Origin: Chloroflexota bacterium
Lineage (GTDB): Bacteria > Chloroflexota > Anaerolineae > Anaerolineales > UBA4823
Direction: 5' to 3'
Assembly (NCBI GenBank): GCA_021849525.1
Contig: JAJZSS010000089.1
Coordinates: 1 to 6,590 of the forward strand
Length of the DNA stretch: 6,590 nucleotides
Position 1 is the stretch's first letter; every line of letters starts with the position of its first letter. Of this stretch, positions 5,790 to 6,590 are shown piece by piece. The notes beneath the pieces are model-generated. The model did not search any database. It saw only the letters and a list, made by a program, of their open reading frames with translations, and had not been told where the DNA came from. The position numbers and the translations under genes are program-made.

Positions 5790-6590
5790 ATCAAGCTGGC
5801 GGAGGATGATTGCCCCAGCAGCACCGATCAGGGCCAGGACAAGTAAGAATATCTGCGCAAATCGCCACGCAAGGCGGGGATTCGCTGTGGCTTCTGTCCC
5901 GGCAGGCTGCATTGCCACAGCTTCTCCTGCGTCCTGTGGTTCTTCCTGGGTCGAAGCATCTTGAGCCGGGGGTTGTTCAATTTCTGGAGCAGGTGTTTCC
6001 GGTATACTGAAGGCTTCTATCGCAGGCGCTTCGCTCGCATCCGGTGCTTGCTGGGCCAGCATTGCTTCGGGAGTAGGAGTCTCTGCAACCATTGCACTTC
6101 CCAACATTGGTTCTGCTGACGCGGATCCAACGCCCGGTGTCATCTCAATCGCTGGCTCAGCCAGCATCACTTCGCCTGTAGGCAAGGGTGTCTCCAGAGG
6201 AGTACCAAAATCTTTCGCAGAAGGCTCAGCGGAAAAGGCCTCCCGAGCCCCTGCGGCGGGATCGTTTGAGGGCGCAGGCATGAGAGCTGCTTCAGGCAGA
6301 GCAGAAACTGTTTCGGTTGTCGGCGCGCTCACCATTGCTACCGGAGATGCCGCTGGACCCGAAAAAGCGACCCATTCACCGATCACACTGAGGACTAACA
6401 GTATTGTGGCCAATGCAGAAGAAAAACGCAGCGCAGTGAAGGCAAAAAACGGCTTCCTGGCTGGCTTTAACCTGCCCACCATTTCAGCAGTAAGCGTAAA
6501 ATTACGCGGAGCGCGCAAATGAGATGCGGAACGCAAAATAATCCGTGTGCGCCGCAGTTCCTCCAGGGCCAACTGCAGATAACTGCATTG
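5784..6590 (-). CDS. Putative zf-HC2-type anti-sigma factor-like membrane protein, 5' end missing
   Basis: The frame is open to the right edge of the window, so the real start lies outside; 268 codons are visible plus the stop. A TTG at 6572 could be mistaken for a start, but the frame continues upstream as QCSYLQ. The cysteine there, followed by LALEELRRTR and then RAPRNFTLT, fits the end of an anti-sigma zinc finger (HxxxCxxC) and the helix behind it. Counting from L1 at 6572, there is a membrane segment at about 45-68, a long extracytoplasmic linker at about 70-232 rich in Pro, Ala, Glu, Thr and Ser with no cysteine, and a second membrane segment at about 236-257 ending in RQLDR. The role would be to hold an ECF sigma factor in the cytoplasm; its gene would be expected upstream, outside the window. 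Family assignment rests on resemblance and one cysteine, so it is moderate. The Nudix gene follows after 15 nt. Confidence 0.65.
   Translation of the reverse strand, partial: QCSYLQLALEELRRTRIILRSASHLRAPRNFTLTAEMVGRLKPARKPFFAFTALRFSSALATILLVLSVIGEWVAFSGPAASPVAMVSAPTTETVSALPEAALMPAPSNDPAAGAREAFSAEPSAKDFGTPLETPLPTGEVMLAEPAIEMTPGVGSASAEPMLGSAMVAETPTPEAMLAQQAPDASEAPAIEAFSIPETPAPEIEQPPAQDASTQEEPQDAGEAVAMQPAGTEATANPRLAWRFAQIFLLVLALIGAAGAIILRQLDR

Noticed and set aside
5784..6572. TTG at 6572 as the true start of the last gene
   Set aside because: No ribosome binding site lies upstream, the frame continues to the window edge, and the upstream codons include a Cys that fits a zinc-finger end. The gene is better treated as truncated by the window.

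Overview
The window looks like chromosomal DNA from a member of the Chloroflexota, most likely an Anaerolineae-type bacterium. This rests on remembered family resemblance, not on a search. The supporting features are a class A penicillin-binding-protein homologue with a Cys-DPSGLLP-Cys segment and C-terminal Ig-like domains, a lipoprotein HtrA-type protease with a long Thr/Pro linker and a C-terminal lectin-like domain, and an anti-sigma-factor-like membrane protein carrying a RAPRNFTLT-type segment. No mobile element, CRISPR array, tRNA or rRNA was seen.

Layout. Bases 1-406 hold no confident gene, but they contain a short doubtful ORF, a candidate extended -10 promoter, a possible pseudoknot and a strong hairpin terminator. 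Together these would define a roughly 115-nt RNA ending just upstream of the first gene. Bases 407-3319 (+) encode a 970-residue PBP-like protein. Bases 3339-3372 hold a perfect 13-bp inverted repeat between convergent genes. Bases 3394-5145 (-) encode the HtrA-like lipoprotein protease. Bases 5280-5768 (-) encode a zinc-ribbon Nudix hydrolase. Bases 5784-6590 (-) hold the 3' portion of an anti-sigma-factor-like protein, cut by the window edge. The last two genes are 15 nt apart, probably one operon, and a small perfect inverted repeat lies over their junction.

The most striking observation is that the PBP-like protein keeps the full architecture of a bifunctional class A PBP but has lost key residues in both active sites. 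In the glycosyltransferase domain the catalytic Glu of the E-D motif is Ala. In the transpeptidase domain SxxK reads SLLT, SxN reads DYL and KTG reads KLG. The reading frame is intact over 970 codons, which points to a maintained pseudoenzyme (scaffold, regulator or sensor) rather than a decaying gene.

As a set, the proteins lean towards the cell envelope: a wall-synthesis homologue, a surface-anchored protease with an intact triad, and a membrane-bound putative sigma regulator. Nothing in the sequence proves that they act together.
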